Positions 1-8,914 of a DNA stretch of 64,000 nt are shown piece after piece (position 1 is the stretch's first letter; each line of letters starts with the position of its first letter). The translations under genes and the position numbers were made by a program. The stretch comes from Longimicrobium terrae (GTDB taxonomy: Bacteria > Gemmatimonadota > Gemmatimonadetes > Longimicrobiales > Longimicrobiaceae): NCBI RefSeq assembly GCF_014202995.1, contig NZ_JACHIA010000011.1:62001-126000 (forward strand), in the 5' to 3' direction. The notes beneath the pieces are model-generated. The model saw nothing but the letters and a program-made list of their open reading frames with translations, was not told the origin of the DNA and made no database searches.

Positions 1-1524
1 CGCATTCCCGCGGTGGACCTGGAGCGGGTCAAGCTGGATCCGCGCATTCTCAAGCTGATTCCCGCCGAGATCGCGGTGAAGCACCAGGTGCTTCCCCTGC
101 GGCGGGTGGGGCGCACGCTTACCGTGGCGATGGCCAACCCCACGGACCTGGGGGTGCTGGATGACCTGAAGTTCGTCACCCGGCTGGACGTGGAGCCGGT
201 GATCGCGGGCGACTTTTCGCTGCGCAAGATCATCGAAAAGGAGTACGAGGCTTCCGACGAGCGCATCAACGACCTGCTCAAGCAGATCGAGTCGGAAGAG
301 ATCGAGGTGATGGACGACCGCGAGGAAGAGATGAACGTCTCTTCCCTGCAGGCCGCCGTGGAAGAGGCGCCGGTCGTCAAGCTGATCAACGGGATTCTGA
401 CGGACGCCGTGCACCGCGGCGCGTCGGACATCCACTTTGAGTGCTACGAAAAGGACATCCGCGTCCGCTACCGGGTGGACGGCGTGCTGCTGGAGATCAT
501 GCGGCCGCCGATGAAGATGAAGGCGGCGCTCATCTCGCGCTTCAAGATCCTCAGCGACCTCAACATCGCCGAGCGCCGCGTGCCGCAGGACGGGCGCATC
601 AAGCTGCGGCTGGGCAAGCGGGTGATCGACTTCCGCGTCAGCACGCTACCTACGCTGTTCGGCGAAAAGATCGTTCTGCGAATTCTCGACAAGGGCAACC
701 TTACGCTCGACCTTGAGAAGTTCGGCATGGAGGAGCGCGCGGAAAAGAACTTCATGCGCGCCATCATGAACCCGTACGGCATGGTGCTCGTTACCGGTCC
801 CACGGGTTCGGGAAAGACGACGACGCTGTACAGCGCGCTTTCCAAGATCAACACGCCCGAGGTCAACATCATGACCGCGGAAGATCCGGTGGAATACAAC
901 CTCCACGGGATCAACCAGGTGCAGGTGCGGACGGAAATCGGGATGACGTTCAGCGCCGCGCTCAAGGCGTTCCTGCGGCAGGACCCCAACATCATCATGG
1001 TGGGGGAAATCCGCGACCTGGACACGGGAAGCATCGCCATCAAGGCGGCGCTCACCGGCCACCTTGTGCTCAGCACGCTGCATACGAACGACGCTCCGTC
1101 GACCATCACGCGTATGATCGACATGGGGATCGAGCCGTTCAACGTGGCCAGCGCGGTGAACCTGATTACGGCGCAGCGCCTGCTGCGGCGCATCTGCGGC
1201 AACTGCAAGGAGCCCACGACGTATCCGGCGGACTACCTGCGCGCCGCGGGGCTGACGGACGAGGAGATCGCCGAAGCCGCCTTCTTCAAGGGCGCGGGGT
1301 GCGACACGTGCGGCGGCAGCGGCTACAAGGGGCGCGCGGGGCTGTACGAGGTGATGGCCATGTCGCCCACGCTGCGCCGCATGGTGCTGCAGAGCGCGTC
1401 CACGGCGGACCTGCAGAAGCAGGCGATCAGCGAGGGGATGCTGACGCTGCGCATGGACGGAATGCTCAAGGCGCGCCGCGGCGTGACCACGCTGGAAGAG
1501 GTCTTCAAGGAAACCGCCGCGTGA
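1..1524 (+). CDS. pilB: Type IV pilus assembly ATPase PilB (5' end outside window)
   Basis: This is the GspE/PilB-family motor that drives pilus extension at the inner membrane. The frame is open from base 1, and the visible protein begins inside the N-terminal MshEN-type domain, so the true start lies upstream. In order I see the rest of that domain (PLRRVGRTLTVAMANPTD), the ATPase core with Walker A GPTGSGKTTT near visible residue 262, an Asp-box/Walker B region (IIMVGEIRD) near 330, and the zinc-binding cysteine pairs CGNC and CDTC between about 396 and 430 that separate PilB from PilT. The downstream order pilT, pilC fits a type IV pilus cluster. Family assignment is secure; PilB rather than type II secretion GspE is inferred from the neighbours. 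Confidence 0.95.
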   Translation, partial: RIPAVDLERVKLDPRILKLIPAEIAVKHQVLPLRRVGRTLTVAMANPTDLGVLDDLKFVTRLDVEPVIAGDFSLRKIIEKEYEASDERINDLLKQIESEEIEVMDDREEEMNVSSLQAAVEEAPVVKLINGILTDAVHRGASDIHFECYEKDIRVRYRVDGVLLEIMRPPMKMKAALISRFKILSDLNIAERRVPQDGRIKLRLGKRVIDFRVSTLPTLFGEKIVLRILDKGNLTLDLEKFGMEERAEKNFMRAIMNPYGMVLVTGPTGSGKTTTLYSALSKINTPEVNIMTAEDPVEYNLHGINQVQVRTEIGMTFSAALKAFLRQDPNIIMVGEIRDLDTGSIAIKAALTGHLVLSTLHTNDAPSTITRMIDMGIEPFNVASAVNLITAQRLLRRICGNCKEPTTYPADYLRAAGLTDEEIAEAAFFKGAGCDTCGGSGYKGRAGLYEVMAMSPTLRRMVLQSASTADLQKQAISEGMLTLRMDGMLKARRGVTTLEEVFKETAA

Positions 1525-1530
1525 TGATGG

Positions 1531-1560
1531 AGGGATGAACCCCGCCCGGGCTTCATCCCT
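1531..1560 (+). terminator. Hairpin just after pilB
   Basis: Nine-base perfect arms (AGGGATGAA / TTCATCCCT) lie seven bases after the pilB stop, with a GC-rich inner segment. There is no clear T-run after the stem, so it may be a weak terminator or an mRNA-stabilising structure. Confidence 0.4.
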
Positions 1561-2111
1561 TCCGTCGTACGTGCCCTCCGTCTTTCGGGGGAAGCCCCGC
1601 GGGGAACGTCCTCCGCCGTGTCGGCATGCCTTGGTGAGGCGCTTCGCTCAGGATCACGAACTCGCCGCCGAGGGTCGTCGCGGTGACGTTCCTGCACCCG
1701 GGACGTCATTCCGCAAACGCGTCGAGGCCCCCGCGTCCGGCTCTCCGTATCGCGCGGTTCACACGCCGCAAGGCGTCATCCTGAGGAGGCGCCGGAGGCA
1801 CTCGCCGCGGCTCCGCGGCTTGGCGCCGACGAAGGATCTGCTTTCCCCGCGAGAACAGGCGTGCGTCCCGCGACGTTGGCTTGGCGGACGCGGGCCCGAC
1901 CGGCAGGAACGTCCGACCACTTGGGGCCGCCTCGTCCGTTCGCGCGGCACGGATCTTGGCCCTCTTGCCCCTCTCTCTCCTTGAATTTCGCGCCGATGCT
2001 GGGGTTGTCGCCCCGCGCCGGTCTTGCATGCTGCACGGACCCGTGCGGAACGCGCGCCCCCGCGCCGCGCCGCGCCCGGGCCGGCCCTGAACGGAAGCAG
2101 GAAAAACCCTC
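1561..2111. other. Long pilB-pilT spacer, no gene seen
   Basis: About 550 bases without a convincing gene; the open frames here run antisense into pilT or have compositional-shadow sequences. Around 1630-1650 and 1775-1850 are stretches of the type CTTCGCTCAGGATC and TCATCCTGAGGAGGCGCC...GACGAAGGATCT. These resemble dispersed intergenic repeats (mirror-related GATCC/AGGATC cores), but only a genome-wide comparison could confirm that. Confidence 0.4.
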
Positions 2112-3233
2112 ATGAGCATGGCTACCGAAACTGCCCGCGTGGCGGTTCCCGAAGCGCGCAGCCTGAACCTTCGCGCGCTGCTGGAGGAGATGATCGAGCG
2201 GGGCGCCAGCGACCTGCACGTGACCGCGGGCGAGCGTCCCAAGCTGCGGGTGGACGGGCACATCACCGACAGCGGTGTGGACCACATCCTGACCCCCAAG
2301 GACTGCCTGCAGCTCACGTACAGCATCCTGACGGAAAACCAGAAGAAGCGCTTTGAGACGGAAGACGAGCTGGACTTCAGCTTCGGCATCCAGAACCTGG
2401 CGCGCTTTCGCGGCAACGTGTACCGGCAGCGCGGGTGCGTGGCGCTGGCCATCCGGCAGATTCCGTTCAAGATCCTGACGTTTGACGACCTGCGGCTGCC
2501 TCCCATCGTGGCCAAGCTGGCCGAGCGCCCGCGCGGCCTGGTGCTCGTCACCGGCCCCACGGGATCGGGCAAGAGCACCACGCTGGCGGCGATGCTCGAC
2601 AAGATCAACAAGGAGCGCAAGGGGCACATCCTCACCATCGAGGATCCCATCGAGTTCATCCACCGCCACCAGGGGTGCATGGTGAACCAGCGCGAAGTGG
2701 GAAGCGACACGCAGTCGTTTGCCCGCGCGCTCAAGTACGCGCTGCGGCAGGACCCCGACGTCATTCTGGTGGGCGAGCTTCGCGACCTGGAAACGGTGCA
2801 GGCGGCGCTGACCATTGCCGAAACGGGCCACCTGTGCCTGGCCACGCTGCACACCAACTCCGCGGCCGAGACCATCAACCGCGTAATCGACGTGTTTCCC
2901 GCGCACCAGCAGCCGCAGATTCGCGCGCAGCTGGCATTCGTGCTGGAGGGCGTGGTGACGCAGCAGCTGCTGCCCAAGGCGCGCGGCCGCGGCCGGGCCA
3001 TGGCGTGCGAGATCATGGTGTGCAACCAGGCCGTGCGCGCGTGCATCCGCGACGACAAGGTGCACCAGATCTACTCGGTGATGCAGGCCGGCAAGAAGCA
3101 CGGAATGCAGACGCTGAACGATGCGCTGTACCAGCTGTACGTGCAGCGCGAGGTGAGCCTGGAAGAGTGCCTGAAGCGCACCTCGGACCCGGCGGAGTTC
3201 CTGCGGGCGGTAGGCGAGCCGGTGCCGAACTGA
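2112..3233 (+). CDS. pilT: Type IV pilus retraction ATPase PilT
   Basis: This is the PilT family hexameric ATPase that depolymerises pilin for twitching motility, acting at the cytoplasmic face of the pilus base. The 373-residue length is slightly longer than typical PilT. The N-terminal PAS-like domain carries the GASDLHVTAGERPKLRVDG signature near residue 34, Walker A GPTGSGKST is near 146, and the Asp/His boxes (TIEDPIEF, ATLHTNSAAETINR) and Walker B (VILVGELRDLE) follow. Unlike pilB upstream there is no cysteine zinc module. The start is the ATG at 2112; a second in-frame ATG two codons later is possible. It is co-oriented with pilB and pilC. Confidence 0.96.
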   Translation: MSMATETARVAVPEARSLNLRALLEEMIERGASDLHVTAGERPKLRVDGHITDSGVDHILTPKDCLQLTYSILTENQKKRFETEDELDFSFGIQNLARFRGNVYRQRGCVALAIRQIPFKILTFDDLRLPPIVAKLAERPRGLVLVTGPTGSGKSTTLAAMLDKINKERKGHILTIEDPIEFIHRHQGCMVNQREVGSDTQSFARALKYALRQDPDVILVGELRDLETVQAALTIAETGHLCLATLHTNSAAETINRVIDVFPAHQQPQIRAQLAFVLEGVVTQQLLPKARGRGRAMACEIMVCNQAVRACIRDDKVHQIYSVMQAGKKHGMQTLNDALYQLYVQREVSLEECLKRTSDPAEFLRAVGEPVPN

Positions 3234-3238
3234 GGAAA

Positions 3239-3297
3239 GTGCGTGAGTGCGGTGTGCGTGAGTGCGGAAGTACGAAGGTACGAAAGTACGAAAGTAC
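3239..3297 (+). repeat. Two adjacent short tandem repeats after pilT
   Basis: GTGCGTGAGTGCGG occurs twice in direct tandem (3239-3252 and 3254-3267). It is followed by four imperfect 7-8 base units of the type GAARGTAC (3267-3297). The units lie wholly in the pilT-pilC spacer. Confidence 0.8.
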
Positions 3298-3375
3298 GTA
3301 CGGCGAGGTGTGGTTGAAGTAGCGGGAGCACGGGCGATGAGGGCTCGACCGGGCGGCTGAGGCCGTGACGGGACA

Positions 3376-3407
3376 CCCTATTCCCTATTCCCTATTCCCT
3401 ATTCCCT
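3376..3407 (+). repeat. CCCTATT heptamer array upstream of pilC
   Basis: Four full copies of CCCTATT plus a partial fifth end 13 bases before the pilC ATG. The array occupies the place where a ribosome binding site would normally begin, so copy-number changes could alter spacing or leader structure. Confidence 0.85.
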
Positions 3408-3419
3408 GTGGGTTGACCC

Positions 3420-4619
3420 ATGCCCGTATTTGCCTACAGCGCCCGCGCGGCCAGCGGCGAACTGACCACCGGCGAAATCGACCTTCCGTCGCGCGACGAG
3501 GTGGTCGGCTACCTGGTCCGGCAGCGGCTGCGGCCCGTGGCGGTGAACGCCAAGGCCAAGGAAATCAACATCCAGATCGGCACCGGCGTAAAGACGCGCG
3601 AGGTGGTGATCTTTACCCGGCAGTTCGCCACGATGATCAACTCCGGCCTGCCGCTGGTGCAGAGCCTGACCATCCTGAGCGAGCAGACGGAAAACAAGGT
3701 GTTTTCCAAGATCATCGCCGCAGTGCTCAACGACATCCAGTCCGGCATGACGCTGGCCGACGCCATGCGCAAGCATCCCAAGATCTTTACCGAGCTGTAC
3801 ACCAACATGGTGGCGGCCGGCGAGGCGGGCGGCATTCTGGACACCATTCTGCTGCGCCTGGCGGTGTTCCTGGAAAAGAACGACGCCCTGGTGCGCAAGA
3901 TCAAGGGCGCCATGACCTACCCGCTGGTCATGCTTTCGGTGGTGGTGCTGGCCACCACCATCCTGCTGTGGAAGGTGGTGCCCGTGTTCGCCACCATCTT
4001 CATGGAGGCCGGGCTGGAACTGCCCGCGCCCACCCGCGTGGTGCTGGCGGCCAGCAAGTTCCTGCAGTCGTACATCTTCTACATCATCGTGATGATGGCG
4101 GTGGGCGCGTGGGGGCTGGCGCAGTACTACAAGACCGAGCGCGGGCAGCTGGTGATTGACCGCACGCTGCTTCGCCTGCCCATTCTGGGCGACATGATGC
4201 GCAAGTCGGCGGTGTCGCGCTTTACGCGCACGCTGGGCACGCTCATCAGCTCCGGCGTGAGCATTCTGGAAGGGCTGCAGATTACGGCCAAGACGTCGGG
4301 CAACCGCGTGATTCACGACGCGGTGATGGCCTCGCGCGCCAGCATCGCCGGCGGCGCGACGATTTCGGAGCCGCTCAAGGCCTCGGGCGTGTTTCCCCCG
4401 ATGGTGGTGCAGATGATCAACGTGGGCGAGCAGACGGGCGGCCTGGACGACATGCTCAGCAAGATCGCCGACTTCTACGACGACGAGGTCGACGCCGCCG
4501 TGAGCGCGCTGACCTCGGTGCTGGAGCCCATCATGATCGTGGTGATGGGCGTGGTGATCGGCGGCATGGTGGTGGCCATGTACATGCCCATGTTCGACAT
4601 GATCCAGACGGCGCAGTAG
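3420..4619 (+). CDS. pilC: Type IV pilus inner-membrane platform protein PilC
   Basis: This is a GspF/PilC family polytopic membrane protein that couples the PilB/PilT motors to the growing pilus. At 399 residues it is full length. Two homologous cytoplasmic GspF domains are visible; each carries an FTRQFATMINSGLPL or FTRTLGTLISSGVSI type signature, near residues 64 and 265. Hydrophobic segments lie near 170-195, 220-240 and 365-392, the expected three-helix layout. The frame starts at ATG 3420 directly after a CCCTATT heptamer array and has no strong Shine-Dalgarno, which is unusual for a core gene. It is last in the visible pilBTC order and is followed by a strong terminator. Confidence 0.96.
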   Translation: MPVFAYSARAASGELTTGEIDLPSRDEVVGYLVRQRLRPVAVNAKAKEINIQIGTGVKTREVVIFTRQFATMINSGLPLVQSLTILSEQTENKVFSKIIAAVLNDIQSGMTLADAMRKHPKIFTELYTNMVAAGEAGGILDTILLRLAVFLEKNDALVRKIKGAMTYPLVMLSVVVLATTILLWKVVPVFATIFMEAGLELPAPTRVVLAASKFLQSYIFYIIVMMAVGAWGLAQYYKTERGQLVIDRTLLRLPILGDMMRKSAVSRFTRTLGTLISSGVSILEGLQITAKTSGNRVIHDAVMASRASIAGGATISEPLKASGVFPPMVVQMINVGEQTGGLDDMLSKIADFYDDEVDAAVSALTSVLEPIMIVVMGVVIGGMVVAMYMPMFDMIQTAQ

Positions 4620-4636
4620 CGGGGCGGTGCTGAGCG

Positions 4637-4950
4637 ACACGAATTTTGTCAGTTTTGTGACATGCGAAATGTCAGTACTGACAGCGAATTCTGTCAGTTC
4701 AGAGGGCAGATAGGTCGGTAAGTCAGCTCGAGTTAGCAGTTTACAAGAGGTGCCCGCGGCGATGCGAAATCGCCGCGGACACCTCTTCTTTGTTCCAGCT
4801 CGGAATCGGCGACTGACATTTCGCATGTCGCTCACTGACAGAATTCGCTGACTGCTCCGACTGGCCAGATCCTGCAAGTTCCCGGCGTAGGATCACTTAG
4901 GAAAGATTTCGCATTCGGGGATAGTGCAGGTGACATGCGAAATGTCAGTA
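4637..4950. repeat. Cluster of small palindromic repeats around a terminator
   Basis: Three copies of a hairpin-forming unit TGACAT-GCGAA-ATGTCA are present: 4658-4674 (+), 4814-4830 (reverse orientation, one arm base changed) and 4931-4947 (+). A second unit ACTGACAG-CGAATT-CTGTCAGT has perfect 8-base arms at 4677-4698, and a related copy lies in reverse orientation at 4833-4855. Further partial copies (GACACGAATTTTGTCAG; GCGAATTTTGACAG) flank these. The 4640-5000 segment therefore resembles a nest of REP-like elements. No gene is supported between 4620 and 5347. Confidence 0.8.
4745..4790 (+). terminator. Strong terminator after pilC
   Basis: A 19-base stem with a single mismatch (arms 4745-4763 and 4769-4787) closes a GCGAA loop and is followed by CTTTGTT. 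The loop is the same GCGAA found in the neighbouring TGACAT hairpins. It sits about 125 bases after the pilC stop, and the A-rich left flank means it could work in both directions. Confidence 0.8.
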
Positions 4951-5347
4951 CCCCCTCGCTGAACCGGCTCGCGAATTTTGACAGTCGTGCGAAATTCAGG
5001 TTGTTCATACAAACGCGAAATCCGCTAACGCAAACTGCCACTTAGGCTTACCGCATGCCCAATCAGCCCTTCCGGATGCGTGATCGCTTAGGTCAACACG
5101 TGCATACTCAACGAGAACAGATCACAAAGTACGTGCTGACCGCTGGGCATCACCTTGGGACCGAGGTGCCCGGGGAACTCGGTCCCGCAGAGCGATCTCA
5201 CCGCACACCCCCCATCACGGGTCAGACCTTGGCCCGCGATGAGTTGATGAACTGGTAGGGGAGGCGCGGGTTACTCAGGCAGATCATCGGCGGTAGTTGG
5301 ACCCCAGTTTCACAGCAGATGTTCGGAGCCTGTCGCCCCCCCCGCGT

Positions 5348-6520
5348 TTAGGATTGCGGGCTGTTCTCGGGGCGTGGAGGCATCCAATAATTGACCCGAA
5401 CTCCCGACGGCAGCAGGGCACCTGAGTGCTCGCTGTCCACTTCAGCCGCGTGGAGCGCGTCCAGCGCCGCGTCGGCTCTGGCCAGTGCGTCGACAGCCTT
5501 CTGAGGATCCGGGGACCTGAGTTCGCGGATGAGCCGGACCGTCGGCACTTCAATCACAACGTCGATTGCAGGAAGAGCCTCCGAGCCATAGATGGTGACG
5601 CGTTTAACATCTTCGGACCCATCCTCGTCATCGTAGATGCCCAGCTCCCGGTCGGCGCGCGGAGTGGGGGTTTGTTTTGGTGCATCGCTTTCCGCAGCTC
5701 GCTTGCCTTCGGCAGCACGTGCTCTTCGATCTCGCACCCCATTTGCCAGCGCTTCAGCATTCGACCAGAGGCCCAGATTTGAACAAACGCCGAAAAGGTG
5801 TGCGGCGGCGATCTCGACGACGAGTTCTGGGTCCAGCTTGGGGGACTCGGGTAGAGCTCTGTTCCAACTGCGGACCAGCATTCGGCGAGTCCTGTCGCGA
5901 GTCGCATTCGGGTTCACTCTGGTGGCCGTGACGATATGGCGCGGGATGGTCTCGACGTGTCCATTGAACCGAACCTCCACATTCTCCGCTTGATTTTTCC
6001 ATTCTGGCAGACAGTCTCGACGGGAGGCAATCGTTTTTCGAGTTCCCTTGGCTTCCGCTGCTGCCCACGCAGCGAAGCCGGCGGGGGCGGGGTGAATCGC
6101 CAAGTAATCTGGTAACAGCTTGGAGCTTGGTTGGGGTGGTTTGGCGGCTACCAGTCTCGATTGAGGGAAGCTCGGGTGCCAATTTACCAAGGGCACGCGT
6201 TGCCCTGTTGGAGCAAATGCGCTTACCGGTGCGATCCATCTGTACCCCTCGGCGGCCAGTGTTTCCCTTGCTCCAACAACGCCCAACAACCAGGAGATCG
6301 CCTGTTTCCACTGGCTATCAGTTCCGCCGAGTGCCCGATTGACCGTCCAGTAGTTGCCTGAATCGTAGATGATGCTGCTCAGCAATCCCACAAACGCGTG
6401 GGACGGCCCTGGAGATAGGGCTGGTAGCCAGTCCTCTGCAAGGTGGCCGGCCATACGGTCGATCGTCATCGGACGGTCCGAGGAGGAACTATGGTTGATG
6501 TGCCAGTATTGGATGTTCAT
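5348..6520 (-). CDS. Unrecognised 390-aa protein, possible degenerate nuclease
   Basis: No confident family. The 390-residue protein begins with MNIQYWHINHSSSS. A central segment around residues 140-200 reads DYLAIHPAPAGFAAWAAAEAKGTRKT..., where the E-x-K pair in AAAEAKGT could belong to a PD-(D/E)XK-like core. The C-terminal third is charged and looks partly disordered. No signal peptide or membrane segment is seen. The ATG at 6520 has a modest GGAAGAG upstream. It is isolated, diverging from the helix-turn-helix gene at 6807. The accessory-island position suggests a defence or mobile role, but that is only inference. Confidence 0.6.
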   Translation of the reverse strand: MNIQYWHINHSSSSDRPMTIDRMAGHLAEDWLPALSPGPSHAFVGLLSSIIYDSGNYWTVNRALGGTDSQWKQAISWLLGVVGARETLAAEGYRWIAPVSAFAPTGQRVPLVNWHPSFPQSRLVAAKPPQPSSKLLPDYLAIHPAPAGFAAWAAAEAKGTRKTIASRRDCLPEWKNQAENVEVRFNGHVETIPRHIVTATRVNPNATRDRTRRMLVRSWNRALPESPKLDPELVVEIAAAHLFGVCSNLGLWSNAEALANGVRDRRARAAEGKRAAESDAPKQTPTPRADRELGIYDDEDGSEDVKRVTIYGSEALPAIDVVIEVPTVRLIRELRSPDPQKAVDALARADAALDALHAAEVDSEHSGALLPSGVRVNYWMPPRPENSPQS

Positions 6521-6806
6521 TCAGATACTCTTCCGAAAAAATGAGCTTGCGTGAGCGGAGAACTGGAAAGCTAGAAATAATCACCGAAGCGGCCTGAGTC
6601 TATCCTTCGACCCAGGCCCGCTCAGGAGGTAATTACGACGCTTGCGCGGAAACTCGATGCTGGTCCAGGAGCCCGCACGCTTCCGCCGAGTGTCAGCCTG
6701 TGGCTCCAACCGGCCGGTCATCTGGCGTGGTCATGGCGTACGCACTGGACAGCGTATATCGTGGGTGCGAGCAGGAGTGCGGATCACTCGTGACAGGGAT
6801 TGAACC

Positions 6807-7382
6807 ATGCCAGCGGCCGAGCACGTGCACGTAGCTGCGGTCAGGGAAATGCTGTGGCATTTCGAACTGGAGCGGATGCGCGCGATCATCCGGTACGCAG
6901 TTCTCCAGGGAACGCCGATCAAGCAGATCGCGGATGAAATGGGCGTGACTGCGGGCGCCGTCAGGACGTTCCTCCGCGGGCGGCACCTTTATGCTGAGGA
7001 CGACGAACCGTTTCGCCGCTGGTGCGAGGGCATGCCTGAACCAGGAGTCCATGGCGAGCAGGCCGCTCTCGCCGTGCTGGCGATGGACTACCCGCAATCG
7101 TTTCGCGCGCAGGTTCGGGCCACGATAACGATGTGGATGCGTTCGCTCTACGTGGAGCGGGGGGATCGGGTGCCCGCCTGGATCGTGGACGAACTCCACA
7201 GTTGGGCTAAACTCCGGCCCGGACTCGTGGCTGGCGCGGCCGGCCATGATTTCACCGTTCCGGGGACGGTCCTCGCTGCCAAACGCGCGAGCGCGAAAGT
7301 CGGGCACGCGCGTCGCTCTATGAGAAGGTCTGATCCGGGGCGGCTTTTCTCCCTAGGCGGAGCGCTGGGTAGCGGCCTCTGA
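6807..7382 (+). CDS. Small helix-turn-helix protein
   Basis: A 191-residue protein with a clear helix-turn-helix near residues 35-65 (GTPIKQIADEMGVTAGAVRTFLRGRHLY), the pattern of a MerR/sigma-4-like or resolvase-type DNA reader. The rest, including W-rich and basic segments toward the C-terminus, is unrecognised. The ATG at 6807 follows AGGGATTGAACC, a usable ribosome binding site. It diverges from the gene ending at 5348 and converges on the lipoprotein pair at 7.5-8.9 kb. The DNA-binding role is supported; target and partner are unknown. Confidence 0.6.
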   Translation: MPAAEHVHVAAVREMLWHFELERMRAIIRYAVLQGTPIKQIADEMGVTAGAVRTFLRGRHLYAEDDEPFRRWCEGMPEPGVHGEQAALAVLAMDYPQSFRAQVRATITMWMRSLYVERGDRVPAWIVDELHSWAKLRPGLVAGAAGHDFTVPGTVLAAKRASAKVGHARRSMRRSDPGRLFSLGGALGSGL

Positions 7383-7543
7383 CGTTCTGCAGCACGCTGG
7401 GAGAGAATCAAGCTCTTCCCTCTGGATCTTCAAACAGCAAGCAAGGTTCAGCTGTGCTTTTCTGAACAGCGTGGCTGTTCCGTGCGCGTGGCTGGCCATC
7501 GGCCGCCGCACGGAACAGGCGCAGGATTGTTGAATCCGAAATG

Positions 7544-8014
7544 TCAGGACCGCGCGGCCGCTGGCGGTAGGGATAGGTTCTCAGCGGGTACCGTGCCGAT
7601 GCCGGGGATGAGCCGGGCATCAGCCCTTCGTAGCCGGGCCACAAGGTTCTCCAACCGGGGCAGCCAGTTCGCTCGCCACGCAGCCGGGACGCCGGCGCCC
7701 TGAATCTGGATCCGCGTTTCACGGGTGACTGGCGGCGCAGACGTGCGCTGCAGCATCAGCATGGCAATGGCGGATGCCAGCCGGGAACCGCTCGCGGTGC
7801 TGCGTCTGAGCAGGATGACATCGCCCGATCCCGGCCGGCGGACAATGACGGCCGTAACGGCTGAGCCTCCGTCGAGTTCGTCGACGAGCGCCACTGTGAC
7901 GGCCGCACTGTCGGGTGGGGTGAGATCCACACCAGTTCGAGCTTCCGCCGGCGAGGCGGACAGGACAAGCAGAAGGCTCGTGAGTGCGGTCAGGAATGCC
8001 GCTGTCTTGTTCAT
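7544..8014 (-). CDS. Small exported protein
   Basis: I chose ATG 8014 because it gives a clean signal peptide (MNKTAAFLTALTSLLLVLSASPAEA) with an AxA-type cleavage site; a longer frame to 8059 lacks one. The mature part is about 130 residues with a VALVDELDGGSAVTAVIVRRPGSGDVILLRR segment and no recognised domain. The start lies 26 bases after the stop of the lipoprotein gene ending at 8041, so the two are probably co-transcribed. The product should be periplasmic or secreted. Confidence 0.6.
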   Translation of the reverse strand: MNKTAAFLTALTSLLLVLSASPAEARTGVDLTPPDSAAVTVALVDELDGGSAVTAVIVRRPGSGDVILLRRSTASGSRLASAIAMLMLQRTSAPPVTRETRIQIQGAGVPAAWRANWLPRLENLVARLRRADARLIPGIGTVPAENLSLPPAAARS

Positions 8015-8040
8015 CGGTTGACCCTGGTAAGGAGGAGTGG

Positions 8041-8877
8041 TCAGTTGTCGACTGTGCATGAGACGATGTTCATCCCGGTGTTGTTGTCTTCACGATGGCA
8101 TCGGAACCGTATGCCTTCGTACCACGCGTACCACTCATCTTCCGCCAACGGCTGGCCGCCAGGGGCCCCGCCGCTACCTGATCCGCAGCCGGACGGAGGT
8201 GGTGGCGAGTAGACGCCGGATTCGTAGGTGGCCTCTTCTTCGTCCACGCCGGTTCCGCACTCCTCCCCGCCGCCCCAGTAGCCGCCCCCGCCGCCCACCA
8301 GGCGCGGCCCAGTGATCGGGGTCTGAGGGACTACCACCTGCGTCTCCACCCTGATCGGTCCCGTTTGGACGACGAATCTCCGACAGAGCGCATTGAACCT
8401 GCCGATGAACCGCCATGTGTGACCGGCCGGATCTATGGCTCGGACCTCTTGTCTTGTTTCGTAGATCGCCCTGCGAAAGATGCCGTCCGGCCGGTTTACA
8501 ACGCCGCGATTGTAGTCGACGAAAACGAGTGGCCCGGGAAGCGCGAAATGCATCAGGCCCGAACCGCCGTCATACGACAGCGTGGCCCCCCTTGGCGCGG
8601 TGCGACACTGCGTCTGGGAGACGTACGCATCGATCGATGAATCGATCTGCCACGGCTCGCTCACCCCCACCACTGTAGTGTCTACAGCGTAGAAACCACC
8701 GTTCGCGGCGGTGATGCTGTCGAACCAGACGGCATCGACCACATTCTCCGCTCCCGCTACGATGTCGCGAGTGTGCTCGAGAGGCGCACTCCTCACCGGA
8801 TCCGGGCTCCGGTCGGTGCATGCCGATCCAGCCAGCATCGCCAGCAGCAGAATTATACGCCGTAGGCTTGTTGCCAT
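8041..8877 (-). CDS. Unrecognised lipoprotein
   Basis: A 278-residue protein with a lipoprotein signal (MATSLRRIILLLAMLAGSAC, lipobox LAGSAC) preceded by a strong AGGAGGAG ribosome binding site. The mature protein is mainly beta-like, with a Gly-rich stretch (VGGGGGYWGGGEECG) and an acidic tail; several paired cysteines (C-QTQC-type positions and terminal MNIVSCTVDN) could form disulfides. It is the first gene of a two-gene unit with the exported protein starting at 8014. Function unknown; cell-envelope location is well supported. Confidence 0.65.
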   Translation of the reverse strand: MATSLRRIILLLAMLAGSACTDRSPDPVRSAPLEHTRDIVAGAENVVDAVWFDSITAANGGFYAVDTTVVGVSEPWQIDSSIDAYVSQTQCRTAPRGATLSYDGGSGLMHFALPGPLVFVDYNRGVVNRPDGIFRRAIYETRQEVRAIDPAGHTWRFIGRFNALCRRFVVQTGPIRVETQVVVPQTPITGPRLVGGGGGYWGGGEECGTGVDEEEATYESGVYSPPPPSGCGSGSGGAPGGQPLAEDEWYAWYEGIRFRCHREDNNTGMNIVSCTVDN

Positions 8878-8914
8878 GATTGCTCCTCCTCATGCAGATT
8901 CAGGGTGGTCTGCC

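Noticed and set aside
1706-3058. 450-residue minus-strand frame opposite pilT
   Set aside because: It is an antisense shadow of pilT with Arg/Ser-rich low-complexity sequence.
3399-4877. 492-residue minus-strand frame rich in His, opposite pilC
   Set aside because: The composition is the expected antisense shadow of GTG/CTG-rich pilC, and pilC is certain.
5055-5258. 67-residue plus-strand frame after the pilC repeats
   Set aside because: No ribosome site, no domain, and it lies in a repeat-rich spacer.
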